A DNA stretch of 64,000 nucleotides from Deroplatys truncata (Eukaryota > Arthropoda > Insecta > Mantodea > Mantidae), in NCBI GenBank assembly GCA_030765065.1, contig CM060979.1, positions 106,938,350 to 107,002,349 on the forward strand, given 5' to 3'. Under the pieces are notes generated by a model. It saw only the letters and a list, made by a program, of their open reading frames with translations, ran no database searches and was not told where the DNA came from. The number at the start of each line of letters is the position of its first letter. Positions within the stretch are counted from its first letter, which is position 1. This document shows positions 1 through 10,459 of the stretch, one piece after another. The position numbers and the translations under genes were made by a program.

Positions 1-1235
1 TACATATCCAAAATACACTAGTAATAGAGTTTTTAAGTCAGCCGAGTTTCTGAGCACTTCGATCATAAAGATACCTTTATTAAACTTACCAGCAATATAT
101 TCTATGTGAGTTTATCACTATAATTTAGGGTGAAGAGTAAAAAGCAAACAGAAGCAGATTTATCATAATTAGAAGATTAAAACTATATCTCATATCAGTT
201 GTTTTAACTTAAACTTAGGTTTGTAGTGGTATTTAAGGATAAAAGTATTTCAGAGGAATTGTATTTAATATTATTATGTTGTGTTTAAAGCTGTTAACCT
301 AAGAGAAATGTATGGAAGCGATCTATAAGACATTGTTGGTTGAATGAAAAATCAACAAGCGAGAGGTAAGCCATGAAACCGAGATTTAAAAGGTGAAAGC
401 TATGGAAATTGAAAAGAATAATCACGAATGTTAAAGGAATCTGTGCATTTGTAATAATAATATACATAAAGTGATTAAATAGGATTGTAACAGATATTTT
501 ACAGTAAAATAATAAAACTACATACTGAGAAATGAAAAGATGCGAAGTTATTCGACACGATATACATGGTTATAGCGAGTAAAGGATTTAAGTGCTGATT
601 TTTTATGTACTTTCGTATGCAGACCACTACAGCCTGTTAATATTTATATTAAGTATATCAATAGGTAATAGAGATTATTAACGGCAACCTTGAGAGAAAA
701 TAACAACATTATTAAAACAGATTCTCAGCTCTATCGGAGAACGGTGTAACGACAGATCCAAGCTGCAATCTGAGTCAAGACTGGTAACCAACTGCCGAGG
801 TTATATTATAACTTACTACCATCAATACTCCATTGGCCTACGTTGTCTAAATCCGTCCCAAATTGTTAGCATTACACGATTCAATAATTTTAGCTGAAGA
901 ACTGAGGAACTATTAATTTCTTGAACTCAGCAACGTCTGGATTTCCCTCTGAAGTACTGTTTCGTTGTGCGTTTTTTGTGCATTTTCAACAACTAGAATA
1001 GCAAATCTCTGCAACACACTGCAAGTAAACATGCGGAACTATACACAGCAACAACAGGAACAGTCGCTTTTATTATGAAACATTCTAGCACCACGCCATC
1101 GATCTACTGTAGCACATCAAGATTTGGTGTGGGAAAGTTCCTTGGTGGTTTCCATGTGCAACAACACCATTAAGCGCGCCTTTTAGTTTATTTATGTGTC
1201 TTTTTAAGGTATATTTTTGGAGGATATACATTTTT
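1..1235. other. AT-rich intergenic DNA, no gene seen
   Basis: I see no convincing coding frame, RNA gene or recognisable repeat here. The stretch ends at the T run that precedes the first family H element. Confidence 0.6.
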
Positions 1236-3022
1236 ACTTTCTCTACTACGTATAGTAAGTAGGGGAAGTATTGTATTCCACCCAAAAATTCGATATCGAG
1301 ATTTCACCAGAAATATACGTTTTGAGACCCTCTGAATCCAAAAAAAGCATTTTTGGAAACATGTCCGTGTGTGTGTATGTGTGTCTGTGTGTGTGTCTGT
1401 GTGACTGTGAACAGCATAACTAAGAAACGAACAGTCTGATAACCACCAAACTTGGTATTTAGGTTCAGTATCTTCCAGAGATGTGACACGAAGGTTTTCA
1501 AGAAAATCCCCCCACCTCAGACTACCCTTTACATGGAACATTTTTCGAAAATTTTAATTTTCTCAAAAATGGCTCTAACGATTTTGATTAAAATATCATA
1601 TGTTTAAGATATTGTCATGAGAAATGAAATGTATATCTCGAATTTTCTGGGAATGTCTCCAAAAGTATTCTTCATTGTGAACGACTTTTGCGTAACTGGT
1701 AAACCATAAGAGATTGACAAAATTTTACTACACGAAAAATGTATATCGCGTTAAAATACACAATTTATGTCATATACATTTCTTTTGTTGAGTGAACCGT
1801 TTTCGAGATACTGCTTGTTATTCCCTTAAAGTTTCCAATACTTATACTTTTTCTCAAATTCGTTATTCATTTTTACTTTCTCTACTACGTATAGTAAGTA
1901 GGGGAAGTATTGCATTCCACCCAAAAATTCGATACCGAGATTTCACCGGAAATATATGTTTTGAAGCCCCCTGAATCCAAAAAAAGCATTTTTGGAAACA
2001 TGTCCGTGTGTGTGTCTGTGTGTCTGTGTGTCTGTCTGTGTGTGTGTGTCTGTCTGTGAACAGCATAACTCAGAAACGAACACTCGGATAAACACCAAAC
2101 TTGGTATTTAGGTTCAGTATTTCCAAGGATGCGACACGAAGGTTTTCAAGAAAATCCCCCATCCCAGATTACCCTTTACATGGAACATTTTTTGAAAATT
2201 TTAATTTTCTCAAAAATGGCTCTAACGATTTTGATGAAAATATCATATGTTTAAGATATTTTTATGACAAATAAAATGTATATCTTGAATTTCCTGGGAA
2301 TGTCTCCAAAAGTGTTCTTCATTCTGAACGACTTTTGCATAACTGGTAAACCATAAGAGATAGACAAAATTTTACTACACCAAAAATGTAGATGGCGTTA
2401 AAATACACAATTTATGTCATATACATTTTTTTTGTTGAGTGAACCATTTTCAAGATATTTCTTGTTATTCCCTTAAATGTTTCAATATTTTCTCGAATGG
2501 GAATTCGTTATTCATTTTTTTGTCTTGGATATTCAAAGAGTATTAATCTGTGAGAAAGGGAATGGTGCTGCACCTAGCAACCAGCTATTAAGAGATATGT
2601 ATGTGCTTAAAGGCTACTGTATTTCTATATTGCCCTTGTAAATATATATTCCCCTTACATCTACATGAAAATTAGCAATAAGATAGAGTTTGCAAATGTT
2701 TATCTTGATTAACATGAAGTAGATGGAAAATAAGGTTTGAAAAAATAGTTTGTACAAGAGTAGAGAAAGTCATGTGAGTGTAACACATCAGATTTTTTTA
2801 TGTCATGGACATGCAAAGAGAATTGAATGCGCCACATAGCAACCAGCGTTAAAATATTTGACTATCGCTTAAAACCTACCATATTCCCCTTGCATCTACA
2901 AGAAAATTACCAATAATATTGACATCTCGATATCTCGATTAACAGGAGCATATGGAGAATAAGCGTTTGTAAAAATTGTTTGTGCAGGAGTAGAGAAAGT
3001 CATGTGAGTGTAACACATCAGA
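1236..3022 (+). mobile_element. Family H element, copy A1, split by copy A2
   Basis: Non-autonomous repeat. It opens with the 11-bp motif ACTTTCTCTAC (1236-1246), carries a TG-rich tract around 1363-1400, and closes with the inverse motif GTAGAGAAAGT (2990-3000). A short tail ending ACACATCAGA (3013-3022) and a run of eight T follow. The body is interrupted at 1875-2792 by a second copy: the left part stops in the sequence GTTATTCAT plus T, and the sequence that normally follows (ATGTC, GGACATGCAAAG) resumes after the inserted copy. It encodes no protein. Ends and layout fit a Helentron-derived element, which is inference. Confidence 0.85.
1875..2792 (+). mobile_element. Family H element, copy A2, full length, nested in A1
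   Basis: A 918-bp copy with both end motifs: ACTTTCTCTAC at 1875-1885 and GTAGAGAAAGT at 2760-2770. The terminal tail has a small hairpin (ATGTG / CACAT, 2772-2788) and ends CAGA at 2792. It lies between T runs of the host H copy, so both boundaries are fixed by comparison with the uninterrupted copy at 15807-16714. The TG-repeat tract is near 2007-2057. No coding capacity. Confidence 0.88.
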
Positions 3023-3831
3023 TTTTTTTTGGAATCTTACAGTTTAGTATTGTTAAAAACAAAACCACGCTGTTAGATTGAGACGAAAGAAAAGAAAACG
3101 TACGTGAATTACGTGTTTGTTGTAAAATAAATACTAACACAAAAATAAAATAGTGAAAAAATTATTATTTGCGTTTCCTAATGTGGCACTAGAAGTTGTT
3201 AATTACATCCAGCATATATCATAATTATTTAGAACGAGGGAAGGAATTAATGGGAATAAACATTTCTTTTATAGATCTAAGCATTATAAACCCTTTTGAA
3301 TTGAACTTACTGGTGCATTATTTCAGTATGTTATATATGTAAAACTGACATCGAAAATGGGGGTTTTGACCTACCCTTCCGGAATGTTAAAAAGCTTGAG
3401 CGTTTTCAGTCTTTCGCGAAGCATCACTACTTTTGTCATTTTATAAAACCTGGAAGATCCCATCACAGATGGAAAAGGTTTCAGAAACGTCTGTTATATC
3501 CTAGAAAATATTTATCTCTTTGCTCTTTTGCTTCTTTAAAGCACCACAAAGTCTGCTTTGGTGGCATTAACGAGGGAAGTACGAAAATATGTGTACAAAA
3601 GATAATATGCTGAGAAATATTGCATAAAATGAACAAATCATCACTAGGCTTCGGACACGGTTGCTGTTTCGTTGCACTTTGACTGAAAAACAGTTACGTA
3701 CGCACAGGGTTTCACTGAGACCTCCCCCCTCCCCAAGCACTGACAGTCATTCGCTCTAAACAAGCGTTCAGTACATATACCTACAACCTGTTCTGAAGTT
3801 ACGAAGTCCGGTCGTTGATAGCTGACAAAAC
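3023..3831. other. Intergenic DNA without recognised genes
   Basis: AT-rich with no convincing ORF. A pyrimidine-rich patch lies near 3720-3740. It may include the 5' flank or terminal region of the hAT-like remnant that follows, but I cannot define a terminal inverted repeat. Confidence 0.5.
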
Positions 3832-4385
3832 ATGCCGAAAACAACCAGTAAGAAGAGTGTCTGACTTGTAAATGAATATGGACGCGAGTGTTTTGATGTA
3901 AGAGGGGAAAATATACTTTGTAAAGTATGCCAGATTGAAATCAAAGGAGATTGAAGGGTTTTTATTGCAAGACACTGTAAATCTAAAAAACACTTACAAA
4001 ATATTACGTTGCTTCCTAGAAATGAGGTGGTAAGGATATATTATCCACATCAGAAACCACGAACTCGTGTAGCTAAACCGAAGCTTACAGGGATTCGTCT
4101 GACGTTATGGTAAGCACAAACATCCCATTTAACAAGCTGCAAACTTTTGCTTTTAAAACGTTTCTGCAGAAATGTACAGCTATGAAATTTCCTTGTGAGC
4201 ATACTTTACGCAACTTTTATTTGTCTTTGTCATAGATGGCAATGCCAGAGTTCTTGAAACTTGTCGATAATTTTACACAACACTTTACAAAAGTAGACAA
4301 ATGTTCTACTGCTGAAATAGCACAGTAGAAACTGAATAGTGTTTTAGATAAAAACCCAGGATATGAAATTATGTTCCGTGTTAGG
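3832..4385 (+). pseudogene. Decayed hAT-like transposase N-terminal fragment
   Basis: An ATG at 3832 opens a frame reading MPKTTSKKSV, then a TGA, then LVNEYGRECFDV. A zinc-finger-like stretch follows with CKVC and HCKSKKH, as in BED-like or CGGBP1-like N-termini of hAT-related proteins. Further on, STNIPFNKLQ, FLQKC and TLRNFYL match the part of these proteins preceding the catalytic core. A later frame reads VLDKNPGYEI. At least two in-frame TGA codons (3862 and about 3952) sit where CGA arginine would be expected, which suggests CpG decay. The catalytic domain is missing. The family call rests on motif memory, not a search. Confidence 0.5.
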
Positions 4386-4984
4386 CATTAATAATAATAT
4401 TATATTCTAATGATATTCTAAATAATGAAACTGCATGCGTTTCCCAGAGATGTGTGACGTTCGTCAGTTTCGTCATGTGATGTGGAACGGAGCTTTTCAA
4501 GAAATAAACTTTTTTGAGTTTGAGAAGAGGTTTTGATTTTGATCCATTCAGAAAATATATTGTAATCCATTGTGATAGTTGTCCAGGCATGTGAATCACA
4601 CATGAAACTGATTATTTCATCTGCCACAGTTCAGATTTATTGTTTTATTCATCATATTTTACTTTGTAATAAAAGCTTAAGTTTACTACAGAATTGTATA
4701 CTTACTTCTGTGCCCAGTTGTACCTATAGCGTACACAGTAACAGCACATCACAGGCTTAGTAGCGCACGAGACTGCTGCCTCTCTCCTCTCCGCTCGCTT
4801 GTAAACAAAGTACCAGTATAATAGAAGCTAGCTTAACCTAAAGCCATGTCCGAAGCCTATTCATCACTAATCTCTATATAGGTGCAATATTATGAAACAG
4901 TTTTACCGTGGGAATCCATTCTACCGATCGGTAAGCATTCACAGCAAGCATTATTTATTACAAGCTCGTCTATTTTAAATTCTC
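4386..4984. other. Intergenic DNA, no gene seen
   Basis: AT-rich with short frames only. I recognise no repeat or RNA. Confidence 0.5.
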
Positions 4985-5204
4985 ATTGCCGAGATTTTTG
5001 AGACACGGTCTTGTGAACGGGAGGTCTGCGGTTCAAATCACATCAGAACCGTTCTCTCTGACTGAGAATTTCTTTCCAGGTTTACCTCAATACCCATAAG
5101 TAGCAAATACCGAGGAGGTAATCTAAACTTAGGCCTGGAACGTTTCCTTTCCAAATTTCATTTCCCAGTTATCATTTCATGTATCACTAGTACTACGGCC
5201 TGTT
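4985..5204 (+). mobile_element. tRNA-derived SINE, family S5
   Basis: Contains a polymerase III B-box-like GGTTCAAATCA (about 5031-5041) after a GAACGGGAGGTCTGC segment. A body with CTGAGAATTTCTTTCCAGG and CCATAAGTAGCAAATACCGAG follows. The body is shared with copies at 7560-7790 and 24545-24790, so this is a dispersed repeat and not a tRNA gene. Confidence 0.65.
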
Positions 5205-5520
5205 ATTTTTTAATTTATGTACGTTCTTTAACTACTATGGTTCTTAGCTCCCATTTTATAGGTATATTGGGAGTGAAAGACCGGAAAGTTTACTCCGAGG
5301 CCTCTTTATCAGGTTTGAGGTTCTTTTACGTGCCGTAAATCTACGACACGGGACCACCGGCTTTACTTTCCTTCCGAAGGAAGCCATGCTAAAGATTTTT
5401 ACTCCCGATAAAATCCATTTCCCTCCGCCGGAATTGAACCCGCGACCTCGGGAACTAAAAACATGGTACCCCTAGACTATGGAGGACGACACCTTCGCCG
5501 GTGGTGCCTTATGCAGTAAG
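5205..5520 (-). mobile_element. tRNA-derived SINE, family S2
   Basis: Read on the minus strand, it has an A-box-like TAGTCTAGGGGTA (about 5467-5480) and a B-box GGTTCAATTCC (about 5429-5440). The body contains GTAAAGCCGGTGGTCCCG and TTACGGCACGTAAAAGAA and ends near the 5210s with TAAAGAACGTACATAAA. The body aligns closely with the plus-strand copy at 43005-43270, which proves a dispersed family. Confidence 0.75.
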
Positions 5521-5655
5521 AGCGGGCATTAAGTTTATTCTTTTTTCTCTTCAAGACCTTTTGATGCTGGGCATCCAGTTCACATTTTCCGTTCATTTCT
5601 TCTATATTTCTCCATCCGTACTGTGACGCAGGAGCTAAGACGTACTGATCTATGG

Positions 5656-5846
5656 CCTATCGATAGGTAGGCGTTGGGCAGTTGGAGATAAACAACGATA
5701 AGTAGCGCAAACACTGGAAGATGTATGGGCAAATAACCAGAATCTTCTGGAAGTTTCTTCCCTTCCCAGGTGCTTCCAGATATTTCTAGAATGTTCTGTG
5801 GAGTATTTCATTGGCTATATAAGCGAGCGTTCTCGCGAGAACAGTC

Positions 5847-5887
<41 letters not shown>

Positions 5888-6035
5888 GAGTTGATTCAGT
5901 TAGTGAACGAGTTGCGAGTGCATTTCTAGTGCGACATGAAGTGTGGTTCTCTGAGCGCGCTTGTGACGACTGCTGTAACGTGCAGTGAGAATTTCTGCAG
6001 AAGAGATTAAAGAAGTGTTATGTTCGGACTCCCCA
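5656..6035 (+). promoter_or_regulatory. Heat-shock-type promoter module with TATA box and DRE-like site
   Basis: Elements in order: palindrome CCTATCGATAGG (5656-5667) containing TATCGATA, the DREF recognition sequence of Drosophila; a perfect heat-shock array GAA-TTC-GAA-TTC at exact 5-bp spacing (5740-5757); a second array at 5-bp steps from 5774 to 5796 with one imperfect unit; TATATAA at 5816-5822; palindrome GTTCTCGCGAGAAC (5829-5842); an initiator-like TCAGA with its A at 5847, 31 bp from the TATA start; then a GA repeat (5851-5884). A splice-donor-like CCA/GTGAGT lies at 6036. No chaperone coding sequence follows within the window. It could be the promoter and first exon of a host gene with a long intron, an orphan promoter, or part of a transposable element such as an LTR. 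Confidence 0.6.
5851..5884. repeat. (AG)n microsatellite
   Basis: About seventeen AG units directly downstream of the inferred start site. GAGA-type repeats are typical of Drosophila heat-shock promoters, although there they lie mainly upstream. Confidence 0.95.
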
Positions 6036-7555
6036 GTGAGTGAACCGTCCGCAAGAAGAGGCTATGCCACGAAGAAGGAAGTTGAACTAGTTCACTTTAG
6101 TGAAGTTCAATGAAAGCTGAACTAGCTAAAAACAGTGACAATTGAAAAGTTGGATAAAGTCAGAGTACACATTCTTTTTATTTAAACTGTTGTTTTCCCT
6201 TGTTTCTGCGGTAGCCTTTCTATTCTGTTTTCTAGTTTAATTCATGGCATTCCTCTTCCTATTTTTCCTTCTTCTACTTAACTTTCCTTTCCTCCGTATT
6301 TCTTCATTTGTTACTCTTCTATAACTTCAGTTATTGATTTCTTTAATTTTACCTCTTCACCTATTCTTTCATTTCTAATCCTATCGCTTCTAGGCTTTCC
6401 CACAATTTTCTTAACTGGCTTTAAACACTATTAAAATGGAAGATCCACAGGGAGAAAGAAACAAAGGAACGAAAAAAAAATTGGTAATTTTAGGCGGACA
6501 CAGCATATGTCCATATAACTTTGAAATAGTGCAATTTGAAACAATAATGTTATTTATTCCAAAGAGTTTGGAAATAGAGAGAACTGCTCATTACCGTTTA
6601 TATGATACAATTAACAATGACGTCACGTGGAGTGCGAACGCTTATGGAGTCAACCACACTAAGGTACACAATTTGCGTTCGGAAGCTACAAGGCACATGG
6701 TATGCTCTCAGGAGTCTACACATTGGGTAAGAAGGTAAATATTTGTCTTAAACAGTAACAATGGATAATCCCTGGTCCTGTGAAAACAAGGGGTTCCTGC
6801 GGGTTGTTTAATATTAGGAGGTGCTTGAAGCGGAGCGTAAATGATAAAATGAGCAAGGGAAGGTGATTTGCTGACGACAATGTGCAAGTCGCAGTGGGGG
6901 CCCCTTGTTAACTCAGGAAATAAGAGAGCGACGTACTTCAAGTATCCACTACACAATGGAGCGCTCCCAAACGCTGGCTTGTGTAGTGAGCGCTTGAAAA
7001 AGTTAACAACGGTTTGTTTGTTTGCTCGACCTTTCTCTGATGTAATATGGAACTTCTCCCTTGTGACGTCAGCTTTTAATATGTAGCGTGTAATGACGCG
7101 GCGACAGCGTGTTGTATCAGCAAATTAGGGTTCTGCCGAAATGCACCATTCCGACTCTTCAGCGCTGAACCCGCGCTTCTCAGATGGCAGTTCCATGATA
7201 CTTTTGCTGTCCCGCTGTTGGACCACAATGTTGATGAGCGATGTGCATATTTTAGCTGTAAAATGCATACATTGCAAACTGTTATTAAACTCTGGTCAAA
7301 ACAGTAATTTCATTTCAAATTATATTGTTGGAAACTGCAAGATATCGTGAAAACAAGTATAAACCTAGAATTGTATAATTAAACAAGAAAATATTAATGC
7401 AATATACAAATATTGAAACCAAAAATTTTAAAAATGTTACCCAGTACTCAAATGAAACCTATTATGCACTTAACAGCTTTATTTGTTTAAAAACGCAAGT
7501 GTAATTGTTTTAAAAAGCTGTGAATTATTAAGCTCCAAAAATTAATTAATCTTAA
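6036..7555. other. Unassigned DNA downstream of the promoter module
   Basis: Contains a hairpin-forming stretch (6082-6110), a strongly pyrimidine-rich block (6165-6430) and a 100-codon open frame at 6436-6738 that I do not recognise. A perfect 10-bp inverted repeat, CACTACACAA / TTGTGTAGTG, lies at 6947-6956 and 6979-6988. The frame begins MEDPQGERNKGTKKK, has no recognisable domain and may be chance. Confidence 0.4.
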
Positions 7556-7790
7556 CAATACCTACACGTGTGACCGAGCTCGTTAAAGCATGGACTCGGG
7601 AACGTGAGGTTCCCAGCCGGAACCTACTCTCTGAGTGAGGTTTTTTTTCCAGGATTTCCTCAGTCCTCATAACTGGCAAATGCCGAGGAAGTACTTTGAA
7701 CTTAAGCCAGCTTTCCAAATTTCCTTTTGCAATCATTTCATTTCATATATCAACAGTTTCCACCACCTGTGATGTCGTATGCATTAAGAA
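7556..7790 (+). mobile_element. SINE family S5, copy 2
   Basis: Shares with the 4985 copy the order: tRNA-like head (GTTAAAGCATGGACTCGGG), CTGAGTGAGG, TTTCCAGGATTTCCTCAG, CATAACTGGCAAATGCCGAGG, and a closing CATTTCATATATCA. Related to the copy at 24545. Confidence 0.65.
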
Positions 7791-8337
7791 AGAGCGTTAA
7801 CCTAAAAATTGCCAACAATGCTATCAATTGGCGTCTTTAATATTTTATTTCTGTGCTCCAAAATGAGCCTTTTGGGTATGCCTTTTTATGTTATACTTCT
7901 AAATTATTATTTCCTTATTAATGTTTTTATTCATTCCATTGTTAAGTTTATTAAGCTTAGGAAGCATTGTAGCCACGCATATACGATACGCTTACGTCAC
8001 GACACAATGCTGAACTACAACAGTTCCCTCTTGAAGTCCAATAAATACCGAGACATTATGGGATATTATGTACACTTAATTGCAACTGGAATAATAAGTA
8101 TAAAATTTACTTAACCTAAACTCAAGTAAACAATGAACAACGTTTTATTTGCGTGTTCAGTTTTTGTCTTTTGTTGTTTGTCGTTAACTACAAGAGAAGA
8201 CAGAAGATGCGAATCAAATGGGACGCATGATACCATCCGCTTCGTGCGAATATTAATGCATTTTAACTGCACGCGAAGTAGATTCATAGCTCTGCAACAC
8301 ACAGTAAAGTAATGCAATATTTAAGCATACGAGAAAC
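7791..8337. other. Intergenic DNA, no gene seen
   Basis: An open frame of about 100 codons (7809-8114) is hydrophobic and low in complexity, with no family resemblance. I treat it as chance. Confidence 0.5.
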
Positions 8338-8511
8338 AAGCATTATCTGGAAAATGGTTCACTCAACAAAAAAAATGTATATGACATAAATTGTGTATTT
8401 CAATGCGATCTACATTTTTTGTGTAGTAAAATTTTGTCTATCTCTTATGGTTTACCAGTTATGCAAAAGTCGTCCACAATGAAGAATACTTTTAGAGACA
8501 TTCCCAGAAAA
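8338..8511 (-). mobile_element. Family H element, copy A3, 3' part
   Basis: Inverse of the H interior: GTTCACTCAAC corresponds to GTTGAGTGAAC in plus-strand copies. The copy is truncated at 8338, so the hairpin end is missing. It is cut at 8511 by the LINE and resumes at 14563. Confidence 0.85.
8502..8511 (+). repeat. Left target-site duplication of the LINE
   Basis: TCCCAGAAAA, repeated exactly at 14563-14572. In intact H copies this is a single site (inverse TTTTCTGGGA), so the duplication arose on insertion. Confidence 0.92.
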
Positions 8512-9149
8512 ACCCCTCAGGGGCTCACCTTATGTGAGTACGGGTTTTTGGCGCACCCGGGGGTTCCCGAGCCAGTCATCGCCACATTCATCCCCTCACC
8601 CCCATCCGGTCGAGGTGGGTTCTTCAAGTGACCGGTGGACACAAGGTAGGCTCTCGTGCGTTCGTTACATTCCATTCATACCGCACCTCACCATCGTTTC
8701 TTTCTTCTCTTGTCACTTTCCGGCCATTTCGCACCACGACATTCGCATATCTCTCTTTTTCTTCCCCGCCGGCCTACCTTGCGTGCGAAACGCCCACACA
8801 GTTTTAGTTTCTTTTATCTTTTTATTTAAATCCTCCGTGGACACAGCCTGACGGATACCCGCGCACCGCGTGCGCAGCTGGGTGAGTGGGTAATGGCGTC
8901 ATCCCCACCACCCGGGGTCGTCATGTAGGGTATGTGTTCGTATCCGCTGTTCAACTGCAGTCCCGCGGGGGGGCCATTGCATGAGCTGCTGACTTCTGAC
9001 GGCGATTGGGTCCCTCTGTCTATGTTCTGGGAGGTGTGACCCTGGGGTGAGTCTGGTATAGATAGGCCACTCACCCAAGCCGGGGTAACGCCCGAGAAGT
9101 CAGAGCCCGAGGTCGGAGACGGTTGCAATGGTGGAGGATTTATTTCGCT
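8512..9149 (+). promoter_or_regulatory. LINE 5' UTR and presumed internal promoter
   Basis: Opens with two short hairpins: CCCCT/AGGGG (8513-8523) and CTCAC/GTGAG (8524-8528 with 8534-8538). Non-LTR elements start transcription from such regions without an upstream TATA box, but no promoter motif is certain here. An upstream in-frame TTG exists at 9123; the first ATG in frame is at 9150. Confidence 0.6.
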
Positions 9150-10439
9150 ATGGAGCACCCTTCCTCCATTACTACTAACAAGCGCCGAAAAGTCTATGTA
9201 ACAGAAGTGACACCACCGACAACTGGTTGTTACTTGGTCATTTCACGAACCGAAGAAGGACAAAGCTTTGAGAAGGTGAACCCTTTCATTATTCAAAAGG
9301 GCATTGATGCAATTGCTGGTGCGGTTCAGTCCTGCACTCGTCTACGGAATGGTTCCTTATTAGCCCAAACGAAATCCGATCTGCAAAGTAAGACCTTGTT
9401 GCGCGCTACGCTTCTCCACGGCTATCCTATCCGTGTCGAGAAGCACCGCACATTGAATTCCTGTCGAGGCGTTATTACCACCCATAGCCTCGATGGTATA
9501 TCGGACGAGGACCTGGTAGAATATCTTGCAGACCAGAAGGTGACAGCGGTCCATCGAGTGCAGGCCAAACGCGACGGCGTATTGGTACCCACTCGTACCC
9601 TGTTTATTACATTTGATGGCGTCGATCTGCCCACGAGCATTTCCGCAGGGTACGAACGGATTTCTGTGAGGCCTTATATTCCTAGACCTCTGCGTTGTTT
9701 TAAATGCCAACGTTTTGGGCATACGCAAGTCTCATGTAAGAGTGCCATTAACATCTGTGCAACATGTAGCCAGCCCTCACACGAAGGTACCTGTTCAACA
9801 GCCCCCGTCTGCGTTAATTGCAAAGGGTCTCATTCTGCTTCGTTTGCCGACTGTCCGCGGTACTTGGACGAGAAGGCGATCCAGGAGATCCGGGTAAAGG
9901 AAAAACTCTCCTTCGCTGAAGCCCGGAGGCGTTACCATGCGCGCCAACCTTCACTCATGCGATCTGGCACATTTAGTTCTGTTGTTGCCTCGCCAGTACC
10001 ACGAGTAGATGCCGAAACTCAGACCTGGACCTTGACTGGATTAACCGCCACTACCATCCGGCCGTCTATTAAAGCTACTGTTACCAAGCCTTATAAACCT
10101 GGTCCAAAGTCAATGAAGTCGCAAGCCGCTGAAAAGAAGCCCAAGCAGAAACTACGTAGGGAAGATTTCTTGAAAGACCCTCCGCGTGCGCGCGGTAGCA
10201 AAAGTTCACCTTCTCCTCCTCGGAGGTCGCTGTCCCAGGAAGGTCCTGGGACAAGCCGCGCTCAGCGGCACCCCTCACCCATCGCCACCCAGAACCGATT
10301 CACGGCGCTTGAATCGGTTTCTGGCACTGAGCGCGTGGGCCCTCCCTCCGAGGAAGCTATGGAGTCTGACCAACTCCATACAAAAAGCCCGAGCCCAAAG
10401 GTTAAACAAAAGGTAATTTTAAGCCGCCCTTCTAAGTAG
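9150..10439 (+). CDS. LINE ORF1: Gag-like nucleic-acid-binding protein
   Basis: 429 residues from the ATG at 9150 (MEHPSSITTNKRRK) to TAG. In retrotransposons of this type ORF1 binds element RNA and forms the ribonucleoprotein that reaches the nucleus. Three zinc knuckles stand in a row: CFKC..H..C at residues 183-196 (CX2CX4HX4C), CATC..H..C at 203-215 (CX2CX4HX3C) and CVNC..H..C at 221-235 (CX2CX3HX6C). The segment before them, with SLDGISDEDLVEYL and TFDGVDLP, looks like the RRM-type fold common in these proteins. The C-terminal third is basic and rich in Ser and Pro, so probably disordered. ORF2 follows after 20 bp in another frame, which suggests reinitiation or coupled translation. No stops or frameshifts. 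Confidence 0.93.
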   Translation: MEHPSSITTNKRRKVYVTEVTPPTTGCYLVISRTEEGQSFEKVNPFIIQKGIDAIAGAVQSCTRLRNGSLLAQTKSDLQSKTLLRATLLHGYPIRVEKHRTLNSCRGVITTHSLDGISDEDLVEYLADQKVTAVHRVQAKRDGVLVPTRTLFITFDGVDLPTSISAGYERISVRPYIPRPLRCFKCQRFGHTQVSCKSAINICATCSQPSHEGTCSTAPVCVNCKGSHSASFADCPRYLDEKAIQEIRVKEKLSFAEARRRYHARQPSLMRSGTFSSVVASPVPRVDAETQTWTLTGLTATTIRPSIKATVTKPYKPGPKSMKSQAAEKKPKQKLRREDFLKDPPRARGSKSSPSPPRRSLSQEGPGTSRAQRHPSPIATQNRFTALESVSGTERVGPPSEEAMESDQLHTKSPSPKVKQKVILSRPSK

Positions 10440-10459
10440 ACAGTTTATCCCTTTTATTC

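Noticed and set aside
1188-1541. Minus-strand open frames with long Thr-His runs, repeated near 1863, 14797, 15777 and 50267
   Set aside because: They are translations of the TG microsatellite and flanks of family H, and recur only with that repeat.
5770-5988. 72-codon frame rich in Arg-Glu across the GA repeat
   Set aside because: Spans TATA box and start-site region; it is the translation of promoter and microsatellite sequence.
9123-9149. Extension of LINE ORF1 upstream to a TTG
   Set aside because: TTG starts are not expected here; the ATG at 9150 is the first in frame.
8826-9158. 110-codon minus-strand frame in the LINE 5' UTR
   Set aside because: Antisense to the GC-rich LINE leader, with no recognisable domain.
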